This document shows, one piece after another, positions 17,767-26,212 of a stretch of DNA of 64,000 nt. Source of the DNA: Acidimicrobiia bacterium (GTDB lineage: Bacteria; Actinomycetota; Acidimicrobiia; Acidimicrobiales; Poriferisodalaceae); assembly GCA_022822525.1 (NCBI GenBank), contig JAJEBN010000015.1, positions 1-64,000 on the forward strand, in the 5' to 3' direction. Every line of letters begins with the position of its first letter. Position 1 is the stretch's first letter. The translations under genes and the position numbers were made by a program. The notes below the pieces were generated by a model, which saw nothing but the letters and a program-made list of their open reading frames with translations, ran no database searches and was not told the DNA's origin.

Positions 17767-18996
17767 GTGGCGGACGCATACGTCGGGCTCGACATCGGCA
17801 CTACCGGCATCAAGGCGGTTGCCTTCGACGAGGACGGACGCGAACTGGCCGCAGCCGTGCGGCCGACGCCGACCCATCGCACCGGCTCACGCGCTGATTT
17901 CGACGCCCCGGAGCTGTGGGAGACCGCGTGCGAGGTGCTGCGCGAGACGAACAGCCGGCTCGAAGCGGCCGGTCATCGGGCGCGAGCGATCGCCCCGACG
18001 TCGATGGCCGAGTCGGGCGTGCTGCTCGACAGCGCCGGCGCGCCGCTGGCGCCGGTCATCGCCTGGTTCGACGGGCGCACCCAGCCGCAGGCCGAGTGGT
18101 GGGCGCGCCATGTCGGCGTCGAGCCCACGCAGCGCATCGCCGGGGTCAGCCCCCAAGCCGTGTTCACCGCCTCCAAGATGCTGTGGATGCGCGAGCACCA
18201 GCCCGATGCGTGGGCGGCGGGATGTCACTGGTTGCTGATGGCCGACTGGATGGCGTACCGCCTGTGCGGCGAGATGGCGACCGACTACTCGCTGGCGTCG
18301 CGCACGATGCTGTTCGATCTCGCTGCGCGGGACTGGTCAGCCGGGCTGTTCGAGGCTGCCGGTCTGGACCGGGCGCTGATGGCGCCGACCATTCAGGGCG
18401 GCACTGCCTTGGGGCGAGTCCACTTCGATGCCGCCGCCGCGACCGGGCTGCCAACCGGCGCAACTGTGGCCGCGGGCGGCCACGATCACGTGTGCGCCGC
18501 GTTCGGGCTGGGTGTGACTGAGCCGGGCATGCTGCTCGACTCGATCGGCACAGCCGAGGCGTTCTTCCTGGTTACCGACGAGCTCGACACCAGCGGCCAG
18601 GTCGCCGGCAAGGACATATCCCAGGGTCTGCACGTGGCACCCGAGCGGACCTTCGTCATGACGGGCGTGCCGGACGGCGGGGGCCGCATCGACGAGCGCC
18701 GCCAGCAGCTCGGCCTCGACTGGGGGGAATTCATGTCCAACGCAGCCCGCAGGGACGGCCCCGAGCGGGCCGTCATCGACGAGTTGGCCCACGACGCCCA
18801 AGCACGCATCTCGCAGCTCGTGGCGATCACAGGAACGACGCCCGAGCAGCAGCTGGTCACCGGCGGTGGCAGTCGCAACCCGCTGCTGCTGGCCGCAAAG
18901 CGGCATCTGAGCAGCTGGCCGATCGAAGTGTCCGAGCATCCCGAGGCCACCGCCATGGGCGCCGCCATGCTCGCCCGCGCTGCCGCCCTCGGTTAG
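17767..18996 (+). CDS. FGGY-family carbohydrate kinase, unusually short
   Basis: 409 residues, GTG start. Phosphate-1 motif LDIGTTGIKAVAFDEDG, WFDGRTQPQAEWW, the catalytic-base region AAGGHDHVCAAFG and the adenosine motif VTGGGSRNPLLLA define an FGGY (xylulose/glycerol-type) kinase. Usual members are about 480-520 residues. Here the segment that normally holds the PYLxGERxP motif and following helices, between GGGRID and the adenosine motif, seems to be missing. It may be a compact subfamily or a protein with altered function. It pairs with the aldolase-like gene upstream. The physiological substrate is unknown. Confidence 0.78.
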   Translation: MADAYVGLDIGTTGIKAVAFDEDGRELAAAVRPTPTHRTGSRADFDAPELWETACEVLRETNSRLEAAGHRARAIAPTSMAESGVLLDSAGAPLAPVIAWFDGRTQPQAEWWARHVGVEPTQRIAGVSPQAVFTASKMLWMREHQPDAWAAGCHWLLMADWMAYRLCGEMATDYSLASRTMLFDLAARDWSAGLFEAAGLDRALMAPTIQGGTALGRVHFDAAAATGLPTGATVAAGGHDHVCAAFGLGVTEPGMLLDSIGTAEAFFLVTDELDTSGQVAGKDISQGLHVAPERTFVMTGVPDGGGRIDERRQQLGLDWGEFMSNAARRDGPERAVIDELAHDAQARISQLVAITGTTPEQQLVTGGGSRNPLLLAAKRHLSSWPIEVSEHPEATAMGAAMLARAAALG

Positions 18997-19005
18997 AGCC
19001 TCAGG

Positions 19006-19021
19006 CGGCTGAACTCAGCCG
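19006..19021. terminator. Inverted repeat between convergent kinase and ligI genes
   Basis: CGGCTGA-AC-TCAGCCG is a perfect 7-bp inverted repeat that includes the ligI stop codon. With only 18 bases between the converging stops, it could end transcription from both sides. No T-run. Confidence 0.4.
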
Positions 19022-19890
19022 AAGTCGTAGAGCCTCTCGGGGTTGCTGACCAGGATCCGGTTGCGGGTCGTCTCATCTGGAGCGAACGCCGCCAGCGTGT
19101 CGACGAGATCGCCGTCGTCGGGCATGTGGCGCACGTTTGGATGGGGCCAGTCGGTGCCCCACAGGATGCGGTCTGGTGCTGTGGCGATGAGCGCTTGGGC
19201 GTAGGGCACGACGTCGTCATAGGGCAGCGTGCCACTGGCGGTGAGCCGCTCGGCACCCGACACCTTCACCCACGCCCGCTCGTCGCGCATCAGACCGAGC
19301 AGAGCCTCGAACGGCGCCTGGCCGAGCCCGGCGGATGCGTCGACACGGGCCATGTGGTCGATCACGTACGGGCACGGCATGCGGTCGAGCAGCTCTGCGT
19401 ACGACGGCAGGTCCTTTGCATCGAAGTGCAGCACGATGTGCCAGCCGAAGGGCTGCACGCGGTCGACCAAGCGCCAGAACACGTCGAGGTCGGGAGCGCC
19501 GCCGAGGTGGGCGACGAAATTGAAGCGGGTGCCGCGCACGCCGGCGTCGTGCAACGCGCCGATGTCGGCGTCGCTGAACGACTCGTCGATCATGGCGACA
19601 CCGGCGTAGCGGCCCCGGCCCCGGATGAGTGCGTCGACCATGGCGGCGTTGTCGGTGCCGTGACAGCTCGCCTGCACGAAGACTGCCCGCGACAGCCCGA
19701 GGCGCTGTTGCAGCACCTCGAAGTCATCGATACCGGCATCCGGTGGTGTGTAGGTGGCCTCGGGGGCGAACGGGAACCGGTGCGCCGGGCCGAAGATGTG
19801 GCAGTGGGCGTCGGTTGCCCCCGGCGGCGGCGTGAACGCGGTCGGCGCGTGGGGCGAGGGGTGCGGCGGCTGGATCGTGGGTGCCGTCAT
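19015..19890 (-). CDS. ligI: 2-pyrone-4,6-dicarboxylate lactonase
   Basis: 291 residues. An amidohydrolase-superfamily barrel with the LigI pattern: TDAHCHIFGPAHRFPFA at strand 1, YPFG-type substrate contacts including RGTRFNFV, and the closing Asp in ILWGTDWPHPN. LigI hydrolyses the pyrone to 4-oxalomesaconate without needing a metal, despite the HxH motif. The ATG overlaps the ligU stop (ATGA), so it is the last gene of the ligJ-ligK-MBL-ligU-ligI operon. All motif positions expected for the family are present. Confidence 0.92.
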   Translation of the reverse strand: MTAPTIQPPHPSPHAPTAFTPPPGATDAHCHIFGPAHRFPFAPEATYTPPDAGIDDFEVLQQRLGLSRAVFVQASCHGTDNAAMVDALIRGRGRYAGVAMIDESFSDADIGALHDAGVRGTRFNFVAHLGGAPDLDVFWRLVDRVQPFGWHIVLHFDAKDLPSYAELLDRMPCPYVIDHMARVDASAGLGQAPFEALLGLMRDERAWVKVSGAERLTASGTLPYDDVVPYAQALIATAPDRILWGTDWPHPNVRHMPDDGDLVDTLAAFAPDETTRNRILVSNPERLYDFG

Positions 19891-20993
19891 GCGCTGCCTC
19901 CCGGTGACCCACTTGAGGGGATCGCTGGGCTCTTGGGAAATACCAGGCCGTCGAAGAGCTTTCGGGCGGTGCGAACGATGCCGGAACGCCCTACCACGGG
20001 GCCCGCCGGACTCTCGGCCAGCTCGACGCGGGCGGCGAAGGTGCCCGTGGGGTGCTCGATCTGCACCACCTCGGGATCAGCTCCGAACCGCAGCAGCTCC
20101 GAGCCGACGCCGCCCGGCAGCCGCAGCGCGGTTGCCACGCTGACGGCGCCCAGCACACCGATGGCGTCGTGGCAGCGGTGCGGGATGAACGTGCGTGTGC
20201 AGATGCTGCCGCCGGCTCTTGGGTCCGACACCAGCGACATCTTCGGCACGGTTGCCGAGCTGACGTCGCCCAGGTTCATCAGCTCTCCGGCCTGCAGGCG
20301 GACGGCCTCCAGCCGCTCGGTGAGCTGCTGGTCGGCTTCCAGTGCGGCGGGTGCCTCGTCGCCGGCGATGCCGAGATCGGCCGCCCGCAGCACGACGGTC
20401 GGCATGCCGTTGTCAATGCAGGTCGCCTCCACTCCGTCGATCACATCGGCGACGGCCCCGCTGGGCAGCAGCGCACCGCAGGTCGAGCCCGCGGTGTCCT
20501 CGAAGTCGAGCCGGACCTCGGCCGCCGTTCCGGGCACTCCAGAGATCGCAGTGTCGCCGTCATAGGCGGGTCGGTCTGCCTCCAGCGGGAATGTGGCCGT
20601 TGCCACCGAATCACTGTTGACCATGCGGATGCGGACCTGGGCTCGGTCGCCGCTGGCGGCGATGAGCCGGCGTTCCACCGCGAACTGCCCCACGCCGGCC
20701 AGCAGGTTGCCGCAGTTCTGCTGATCGCTGACCGAGCCGTCGTCCACGCCGACCTGCAAGAACAGGTAGTCCACGTCGACGTCGGCAACCGACGACGGCG
20801 ACACCACCGCCACCTTGGAGGTCAGCGGGTGCGCGCCGCCGATGCCGTCGATCTGGCGCGGGTCGGGCGAGCCCATGACCGCCGCCAGCAGCAGGTCACG
20901 CTCGTCGGGGTCGTCGGGCAACTCGTCGGCCACGAAGTAGGCACCTTTGGAGGTGCCGCCCCGCATGACCATGCAGCGAACGCCGTCGGGCAT
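19887..20993 (-). CDS. ligU: 4-oxalomesaconate tautomerase (PrpF/GalD family)
   Basis: 368 residues. Begins VRCMVMRGGTSKGAYF and contains IDGIGGAHPLTSKVAVV, QNCGNLLAGVGQFAVE and GDVSSATVPKMSLVS, the pattern of the PrpF/GalD isomerases built from two diaminopimelate-epimerase-like lobes. In this context it would convert 4-oxalomesaconate between its enol/keto and double-bond isomers before hydration by LigJ. A second, clearly related gene lies at 36402-37502. The order and overlaps in the operon make ligU/galD the natural call; the precise isomer handled cannot be read from the sequence. Confidence 0.87.
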   Translation of the reverse strand: MPDGVRCMVMRGGTSKGAYFVADELPDDPDERDLLLAAVMGSPDPRQIDGIGGAHPLTSKVAVVSPSSVADVDVDYLFLQVGVDDGSVSDQQNCGNLLAGVGQFAVERRLIAASGDRAQVRIRMVNSDSVATATFPLEADRPAYDGDTAISGVPGTAAEVRLDFEDTAGSTCGALLPSGAVADVIDGVEATCIDNGMPTVVLRAADLGIAGDEAPAALEADQQLTERLEAVRLQAGELMNLGDVSSATVPKMSLVSDPRAGGSICTRTFIPHRCHDAIGVLGAVSVATALRLPGGVGSELLRFGADPEVVQIEHPTGTFAARVELAESPAGPVVGRSGIVRTARKLFDGLVFPKSPAIPSSGSPGGSA

Positions 20994-21002
20994 CGGGCCG
21001 CG

Positions 21003-21911
21003 TCAGCCTTGACGCTCGATGCGGGGGGCGGCGCCGGCTTCGAGCACGACCTTGTCGAGATCCGCGGCCACCAGCAGATCGCCGCTGTACCCGCCTGCGC
21101 GGATCTGGTCCACGTAGTGCTGCTCGGTGACGGCTGAGCCGAGCGCGGGCGCGAGTTTGTTCGCCGGGGCTGGGATGAGGTGCGTCAGCACCAGCGTCGG
21201 GACGCCCAGCTCGGCCGCTTGTGCGCCGATCAGATTGGTGTCGGCGTGGTAGTCGAGGATGAAATGACGGAACGGCGGGCCTTGCCTGATCACGTCGAAG
21301 AGCATCGCCTCGTAGACCAGCACGTCAGCGCCCGCAGCAAGCTCGGCCATCTCGTCGCAGACGCGGGTGTCGCCGCTGATGACCACGTCGCCGTCCGGGG
21401 TGGACACGCGGTACCCGACTGCGGGCAGCACCGGCTCGTGGCGGACCGGCCCGGCGCTGACTACCACGTCGCCGCATCGCCATACCTCGGTCGGCGAGGT
21501 GGGCGGGTCGAAGGCGATCAACTCCATTTCGACCGGTCTGGAGCGAGCGGAGTGCTCGGAGCGCACCTCGATGTCGTGCCGCCACGGGTGGGTCATCTCG
21601 CTGACGTAGTCGACGGCGGGTCCCTTGGGCACGACGACCTGCATCGGGGTGAAGTCGTCTCCGCGGGCCATGACCCAGTGGCTCAGCACCAGATCAGCCA
21701 GTCCGGTCAGGTGGTCGCTGTGGTGGTGCGTCACGAACACGGCGGTGAGCTGCAGGTTCCACATGCCGACCGCGGCCAGCCGTGGCACCGTCGCCCGCCC
21801 AGCGTCGAACTGCATCGTGACCTCTCCGCAGCGAATCAGCACACCGGGCCCCGCACGGTTGGCATCGGGGATCGGCGAACCCGTCCCGGTGATGATCACT
21901 TCGGTGGTCAC
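21003..21911 (-). CDS. Metallo-beta-lactamase-fold hydrolase inside the lig operon
   Basis: 302 residues, GTG start. The MBL zinc signature is intact: THHHSDHLTGLADL, a later His in AGPVRHEPVLPAVGYR, Asp in VVISGDTRV and a final His in LVLTHLIPA. The overall layout is RNase Z/arylsulfatase-like. It sits between ligK and ligU with gaps of about 10 bases, so it is almost certainly co-transcribed with the pathway. No MBL enzyme belongs to the textbook protocatechuate 4,5-route. It might hydrolyse a lactone or ester form of an intermediate or an upstream substrate; that is inference. Confidence 0.85.
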   Translation of the reverse strand: MTTEVIITGTGSPIPDANRAGPGVLIRCGEVTMQFDAGRATVPRLAAVGMWNLQLTAVFVTHHHSDHLTGLADLVLSHWVMARGDDFTPMQVVVPKGPAVDYVSEMTHPWRHDIEVRSEHSARSRPVEMELIAFDPPTSPTEVWRCGDVVVSAGPVRHEPVLPAVGYRVSTPDGDVVISGDTRVCDEMAELAAGADVLVYEAMLFDVIRQGPPFRHFILDYHADTNLIGAQAAELGVPTLVLTHLIPAPANKLAPALGSAVTEQHYVDQIRAGGYSGDLLVAADLDKVVLEAGAAPRIERQG

Positions 21912-21921
21912 TGTCGCTCGC

Positions 21922-22608
21922 CTAATCGACCCACTCGACGCCGATGTCGATCAGCTTCTGGCGGAGCCCGGACATGTCGAGTCCCAGCTCGCCTGCTTGC
22001 AGCCGGGCACGAGCTTGTTCTTCGTTCGCGAGGCGGGCGTTGGACTGCTCGAGCGCCCAGGCCGCTTCGTTGCGGGGCACCGCAACGACCCCGTCGTCGT
22101 CTGCGCACACCACGTCGCCAGGCTCGACGATCACGCCGTTGATGCTGACAGGCACGTTCACCGAGCCCGGCGTGTTCTTGACTGTGCCCTCGCACGAGAC
22201 GTGCCGGGTCCACACGCAGAAGCCCATCGCTCGCAGATCCATCGTGTCGCGGACCCCGGCATCCATCACCAGGCCCACGACGCCGCGGGCCATGAACGAC
22301 GACGCCAGCAGGTCGCCGAACATGCCGTGAGTGGACGGCGCCGTGTTGGTGACCACCAGGAAGTCGCCCGGCTGGCAGACCTCAACCGCGGCATGGATCA
22401 TGATGTTGTCGCCTGGATGGGACCGTACGGTGACCGCCGATCCGCTGACCTTCGTGCCCTGCTGGATGGGCCGCAGCTCGGGGCCGAGGTAGCCGCGGCG
22501 GCCGATGGCCTCGTGCACGGTGGCGGTGCCGGCGTCGCCCAGGCCCGCGATGACATCGGGGTCGGCTCGCTCGATGGTGCGCTTCACGATGTGTCGGGTT
22601 GCCATCAT
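21922..22608 (-). CDS. ligK: 4-carboxy-4-hydroxy-2-oxoadipate aldolase / oxaloacetate decarboxylase
   Basis: 228 residues; ATGATG start overlapping the ligJ stop. RraA-fold protein with TVRSHPGDN, GLVMDAGVRDT (the Arg-Asp pair that binds pyruvate and the metal in HMG/CHA aldolases), and VCADDDGVVAVP. The C-terminal helix, longer than in RraA regulators, matches the aldolase branch. It cleaves 4-carboxy-4-hydroxy-2-oxoadipate to pyruvate and oxaloacetate, the last step of the route. Second gene of the operon. Confidence 0.92.
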   Translation of the reverse strand: MMATRHIVKRTIERADPDVIAGLGDAGTATVHEAIGRRGYLGPELRPIQQGTKVSGSAVTVRSHPGDNIMIHAAVEVCQPGDFLVVTNTAPSTHGMFGDLLASSFMARGVVGLVMDAGVRDTMDLRAMGFCVWTRHVSCEGTVKNTPGSVNVPVSINGVIVEPGDVVCADDDGVVAVPRNEAAWALEQSNARLANEEQARARLQAGELGLDMSGLRQKLIDIGVEWVD

Positions 22609-23672
22609 CCCTCCCCGTCTGCAGCAGCGGCGGCGCTGCGCTGAGCTTGCAGGGCGCCCGCCAGCCGCGGGTACACCCGCAGGGCATTTTCGCTGAAGAT
22701 CATGCTGCGGGTCTCATCGGTGATGTCGGCTGCGTCGATGTAGCGCTTGGTGTCGTCGAAGTTGAAGCCCGTGGTGGGGTCGATGCCCTGCACAGCCCCC
22801 ACCATCTCCGATGCGAACAGGATGTTCTGGGGCGGGATCACCTCGACGAGCGTGTCGATGCCGGGCTGGTGGTACACGCACGTGTCGAAGAAGACGTTGC
22901 CCAGCAGCAGCTCGTCGAGCGGCCGCAGGCCCATGTCCTGGGCCATGCCCCGAAAGCGCCCCCAGTGATACGGCACTGCTCCCCCGCCATGGGGAATGAC
23001 GAAGCGCAGCCCCGGATGGTCGGCGAACAGGTCGCTCATCATCATCTGGACGAACGCCGTCGTGTCGGCACCCAGGTAGTGCGAGCTGGTGGCGTGGAAG
23101 TTCGGGTTGCAGGTGTCGCTGACGTGGATCATGCCGGGCACGTCCAGCTCGGCCATGGCCTCCCACAGCGGCCACCAATAGCGGTCGTTCAACGGTGGAC
23201 CGGTCCAGAATCCGCCGGTCGGGTCGGGGCTCACGTTGCAGCCGATGAAGCCCATCTCCTCCACACAGCGGCGCAGCTCGCTCACCGAGCTGTCGATGGC
23301 CACGCCCGGCGATTGAGGGAGCTGGCAGACCGGCACGAAGTTCTCGGGAAACAGGTCGCAGACGCGGCGGATGAGGTCGTTGCAGTGCTCTGACCAGAAG
23401 CGCGACGTGTGCTCGTTGCCTTCGTGGTGACCCATCCACGACGCCCGCGGCGAGAAGATCGTCAGGTCCGAGCCGCGCTCACGCTGCAGTCGCAGCTGGT
23501 TGCGCTCGATGCTGTGGCGGATCTCGTCGTCGCTGATGTCAAGCACACCCTTCGAGCCGACGTAGTCCGGATCGGCCTCGAGGGCCGACCGCTGCGCGTC
23601 GCGATACTCACCGAGCTGGGGCGGGGCCGTCGTGTAATGCCCGTGACAGTCGATGATCGCCGGTGCGCTCAT
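22605..23672 (-). CDS. ligJ: 4-oxalomesaconate hydratase
   Basis: 355 residues from ATG 23672, preceded by a strong GGAGGTGA Shine-Dalgarno; the longer frame upstream lacks family similarity. LigJ is a zinc amidohydrolase-fold hydratase. Visible here are IIDCHGHYTTAPP at the N-terminus, the IHVSDTCNPNFHATSSHYLGAD segment, FVIPHGGGAVPYHWGR and ILFASEMVGAVQGIDP. It adds water to 4-oxalomesaconate to give 4-carboxy-4-hydroxy-2-oxoadipate. It is the first gene of the minus-strand operon and diverges from a VOC gene across 125 bases, where the promoters for both must lie. Confidence 0.92.
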   Translation of the reverse strand: MSAPAIIDCHGHYTTAPPQLGEYRDAQRSALEADPDYVGSKGVLDISDDEIRHSIERNQLRLQRERGSDLTIFSPRASWMGHHEGNEHTSRFWSEHCNDLIRRVCDLFPENFVPVCQLPQSPGVAIDSSVSELRRCVEEMGFIGCNVSPDPTGGFWTGPPLNDRYWWPLWEAMAELDVPGMIHVSDTCNPNFHATSSHYLGADTTAFVQMMMSDLFADHPGLRFVIPHGGGAVPYHWGRFRGMAQDMGLRPLDELLLGNVFFDTCVYHQPGIDTLVEVIPPQNILFASEMVGAVQGIDPTTGFNFDDTKRYIDAADITDETRSMIFSENALRVYPRLAGALQAQRSAAAAADGEG

Positions 23673-23797
23673 GTCGGGCTCACCTCCGCAGGAAGCTGTT
23701 CGCTGCGAGTCTTGCTGATCTGCCACCTCGCGCGGCGTCCGGCATCTTCTGCAACCATTTGCCACCACCGCCGCACAGACAGATCCAGGGAGTAGCC

Positions 23798-24586
23798 GTG
23801 TTCCTCCGCATCCGCCAGGTCGCGATGATCACCGACGAGTTTCACCGGACTGCGATCGACATCGGCGATGTGCTCGGGCTGGAAGGCTGCTACACGGACC
23901 CGGCAGTAGACAAGTACGGGCTGAAGAACACCATCTGGCCCATCGGCCACCAGTTCGTGGAACTCGTGGCGCCAACACGGGACGGCACCGCCGGTGGCCG
24001 GTACCTCGCCCGCAGAGGCGGCCCGACCGGCTACATCGTCTGCACCCAGACCGACGACCTTGACGCCACGAGGGCTCGCGTCGAAGATGCCGGTATCCGC
24101 ATCGTCAACGACATCAACCATCCCGATTCCGGGCATGCAGGCATCCAGCTGCACCCGGCCGACACCGGCGGCTGCTTCTGGGAGCTCGATCACATCAGCT
24201 TGGACGGCGGGGATGGCATTGGCGGGCCATGGCCGCCGGCCGGCGAACACTGGTCGTCATTCGTCAACACATCCCGGGTGGCGACTGTGACCGCCGTCGA
24301 GATGCAGACGAACGATCCGGCCCGAACCGCTGACATCTGGAGTCGCGTGGCCGACCTCGCGGTCACTGCTGATGCAGAGGGCAGACCGTGCATCGAACTC
24401 GATGATGGCGTGATTCGCTTCGTCCCCGATGCCGACGGGCGGGGTCCGGGCATGGCGGGCATCGATGTCGAAACGACCGACCCCGCAGCAGTGATGGCGA
24501 CGGCGAGGGCGCGAGCGGTCGCCGCGGGCACGGACGAGCTGATGATCGGCGGGTTGCGCATCCGGCTGGTCAAGTCGGCGGGCTGA
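23798..24586 (+). CDS. VOC-superfamily (glyoxalase/dioxygenase-fold) protein
   Basis: 262 residues from GTG 23798, chosen because CCAGGGA lies 6 bases upstream and MFLRIRQVAMI is a typical VOC first strand. The first half ends in GCFWELDHIS and the second half starts VATVTAVEMQTNDPARTA, so two beta-alpha-beta repeats are present. Catalytic metal ligands are not obvious. It leads a run of plus-strand genes (NTF2-like, P450, alcohol dehydrogenase) with gaps of 0-21 bases, probably one operon. It may be an isomerase, epimerase or dioxygenase-like step of that pathway. Confidence 0.72.
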   Translation: MFLRIRQVAMITDEFHRTAIDIGDVLGLEGCYTDPAVDKYGLKNTIWPIGHQFVELVAPTRDGTAGGRYLARRGGPTGYIVCTQTDDLDATRARVEDAGIRIVNDINHPDSGHAGIQLHPADTGGCFWELDHISLDGGDGIGGPWPPAGEHWSSFVNTSRVATVTAVEMQTNDPARTADIWSRVADLAVTADAEGRPCIELDDGVIRFVPDADGRGPGMAGIDVETTDPAAVMATARARAVAAGTDELMIGGLRIRLVKSAG

Positions 24587-24598
24587 AGGAGTACCACG

Positions 24599-25009
24599 AT
24601 GAAGACAGAACAGACCCGAGCCCTGATCGAGCGCTTCCTCGAGGCTCGCGACGCCAGCGACCGCGACACCGTGGCCTCGATGCTCGCCGACGACGTCGTC
24701 TGGCGGCTGCCAGTGGGCTCCGGGCTCGGCCCCTACGAGGGACGTGACGTCGTGCTCGACGCCCTCGTCGGCGGTGCCGGAGGGACGATCTTCAAGCTGG
24801 AGACCATGCACCGCACCGTTCACCAGATCGTGGTGGAGGGCGGGTCTGCTGTGGTCTTCCTGCGCAACCAGGCCGAGCTGGTCAAGGGCGGTCAGTACGA
24901 CAACGAGTACGCGTGGCACTACGAGTTCGAGGACGACCGTGTCGTGTCGATCCAGCACTACGCCGACACGCTCAATGCCGTGAAGCAGATGGGACTGCTC
25001 AAGCACTGA
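24599..25009 (+). CDS. SnoaL/NTF2-like protein
   Basis: 136 residues with GAAGGAG upstream. The cone-shaped NTF2-like fold is recognisable from RFLEARDASDRDTVASMLADDVVWRLP and the closing DDRVVSIQHYADTLNAVKQMG. Relatives include ketosteroid isomerase, polyketide cyclases and small hydrolases such as limonene epoxide hydrolase; no diagnostic active site is clear. It lies 12 bases after the VOC gene and 21 bases before a P450 gene, so it probably acts on the same intermediate series. Confidence 0.75.
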   Translation: MKTEQTRALIERFLEARDASDRDTVASMLADDVVWRLPVGSGLGPYEGRDVVLDALVGGAGGTIFKLETMHRTVHQIVVEGGSAVVFLRNQAELVKGGQYDNEYAWHYEFEDDRVVSIQHYADTLNAVKQMGLLKH

Positions 25010-25030
25010 TCATCAAGAAAGGGAATCCCC

Positions 25031-26212
25031 ATGTCAGCATCACCCGACTGGCAGACCGACTACGACGTGTTTGCCGAGGAGCTCGCCGACGACCCGTACC
25101 CGATCATGGCCGAGCTGCGGGCACAGTGCCCGGTCGCCCACTCGAATCGCCATGAAGGATCGTGGTGGCCGACTCGCTACGAGGACGTGACCCACGTCGC
25201 CAACGACTCCGACGAGTTCAGCTCGAGCCAAGTCTCGGTTGTTCCGCTCAAGCTCGTCCATCCAGGCGGCGTCGTCTCGATGGTGATGATGGACCCGCCC
25301 GAGCACACGGAGCTGCGGCGCCTCCTGATGCCGTTCTTCTCGGCCAACAACGCCGAGCGCTACCGCGACCTCACACGGTCCATCTGCCAAGACCTGCTTG
25401 CGGGTATGTCGGAGGGCGACACGGTCGATGTCGTGTCGGCATACACCCGCCAGATCCCGCCCCGCATCATCGCCGCCATTCTCGGAGTCGACCCCGTCCA
25501 CGCCGACGATTTCACCGAGTGGGCCGAGGGCATCCTCGGCGGTGGCATGCGCGATCCCGAGGAGGTTGCTCGCTGCCAGACGCTGCTCACAGAGTTCCTG
25601 CAAAACGAGGTCGTGGCCCGGCAGGAGTCGCCGGGCGATGACCTGATCTCGGAGCTGCTGGCCATGGAGGTCGACGGCGAACCGCTGTCCCCGGCCGTGG
25701 TATTCGCCAACATGCGGTTGATGCTGATCGCAGGCGTCGATACGACCTGGTCGGCCATGGGCACTGCCATCTGGCATCTCGCGCTCAACCCGGACGACCG
25801 CCACAGCCTGGTCGACAGTGACGAGTCGAATGCGTTGGCCGTGGAGGAGCTGCTCCGCGCGTACGCGCCGGTGACGATGGCCCGCATCGCCAAGTGTCCG
25901 GTGCAGCTCGGCGACGCGCAGATCGAAACCGGCGATCGGGTGCTGCTGTCGTTCCCTGCGGCAAACCGCGACCCCGACGTCTTCCCCGAGCCGGAGACCG
26001 TCCAGCTCGATCGCACCCCCAACCGTCACGTGGCCTTCGGGTACGGCCAGCACCGTTGCCTCGGCGCACCGCTGGCCCGGCTGGAGCTCCAAGAGAGCCT
26101 GCGTGAGCTCGTCAAGAGGTTTCCCGATTTCCGGCTGGCCGATCCCCGAGCGGTGACCTGGTCAGGCGGGCAGGTTCGTGGGCCGCGGGCACTCCCGCTC
26201 GTGCTGGGATAG
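25031..26212 (+). CDS. Cytochrome P450
   Basis: 393 residues, soluble bacterial class I type. The I-helix has AGVDTTWSAMG with the oxygen-activating Asp-Thr pair, the K-helix ExxR is ELLR, and the heme loop FGYGQHRCLGAPLARLE places the thiolate Cys at 343. It would hydroxylate a hydrophobic or aromatic substrate using electrons from ferredoxin; no ferredoxin or reductase gene is adjacent. Its stop is immediately followed by the alcohol dehydrogenase start, which fits hydroxylation followed by oxidation of the alcohol. Confidence 0.95.
   Translation: MSASPDWQTDYDVFAEELADDPYPIMAELRAQCPVAHSNRHEGSWWPTRYEDVTHVANDSDEFSSSQVSVVPLKLVHPGGVVSMVMMDPPEHTELRRLLMPFFSANNAERYRDLTRSICQDLLAGMSEGDTVDVVSAYTRQIPPRIIAAILGVDPVHADDFTEWAEGILGGGMRDPEEVARCQTLLTEFLQNEVVARQESPGDDLISELLAMEVDGEPLSPAVVFANMRLMLIAGVDTTWSAMGTAIWHLALNPDDRHSLVDSDESNALAVEELLRAYAPVTMARIAKCPVQLGDAQIETGDRVLLSFPAANRDPDVFPEPETVQLDRTPNRHVAFGYGQHRCLGAPLARLELQESLRELVKRFPDFRLADPRAVTWSGGQVRGPRALPLVLG

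Noticed and set aside
17767-18996. FGGY kinase as a frameshifted pseudogene
   Set aside because: The frame is continuous and both ATP-site motifs and the catalytic Asp region are intact. The shortness looks like an in-frame absence, not a frameshift.
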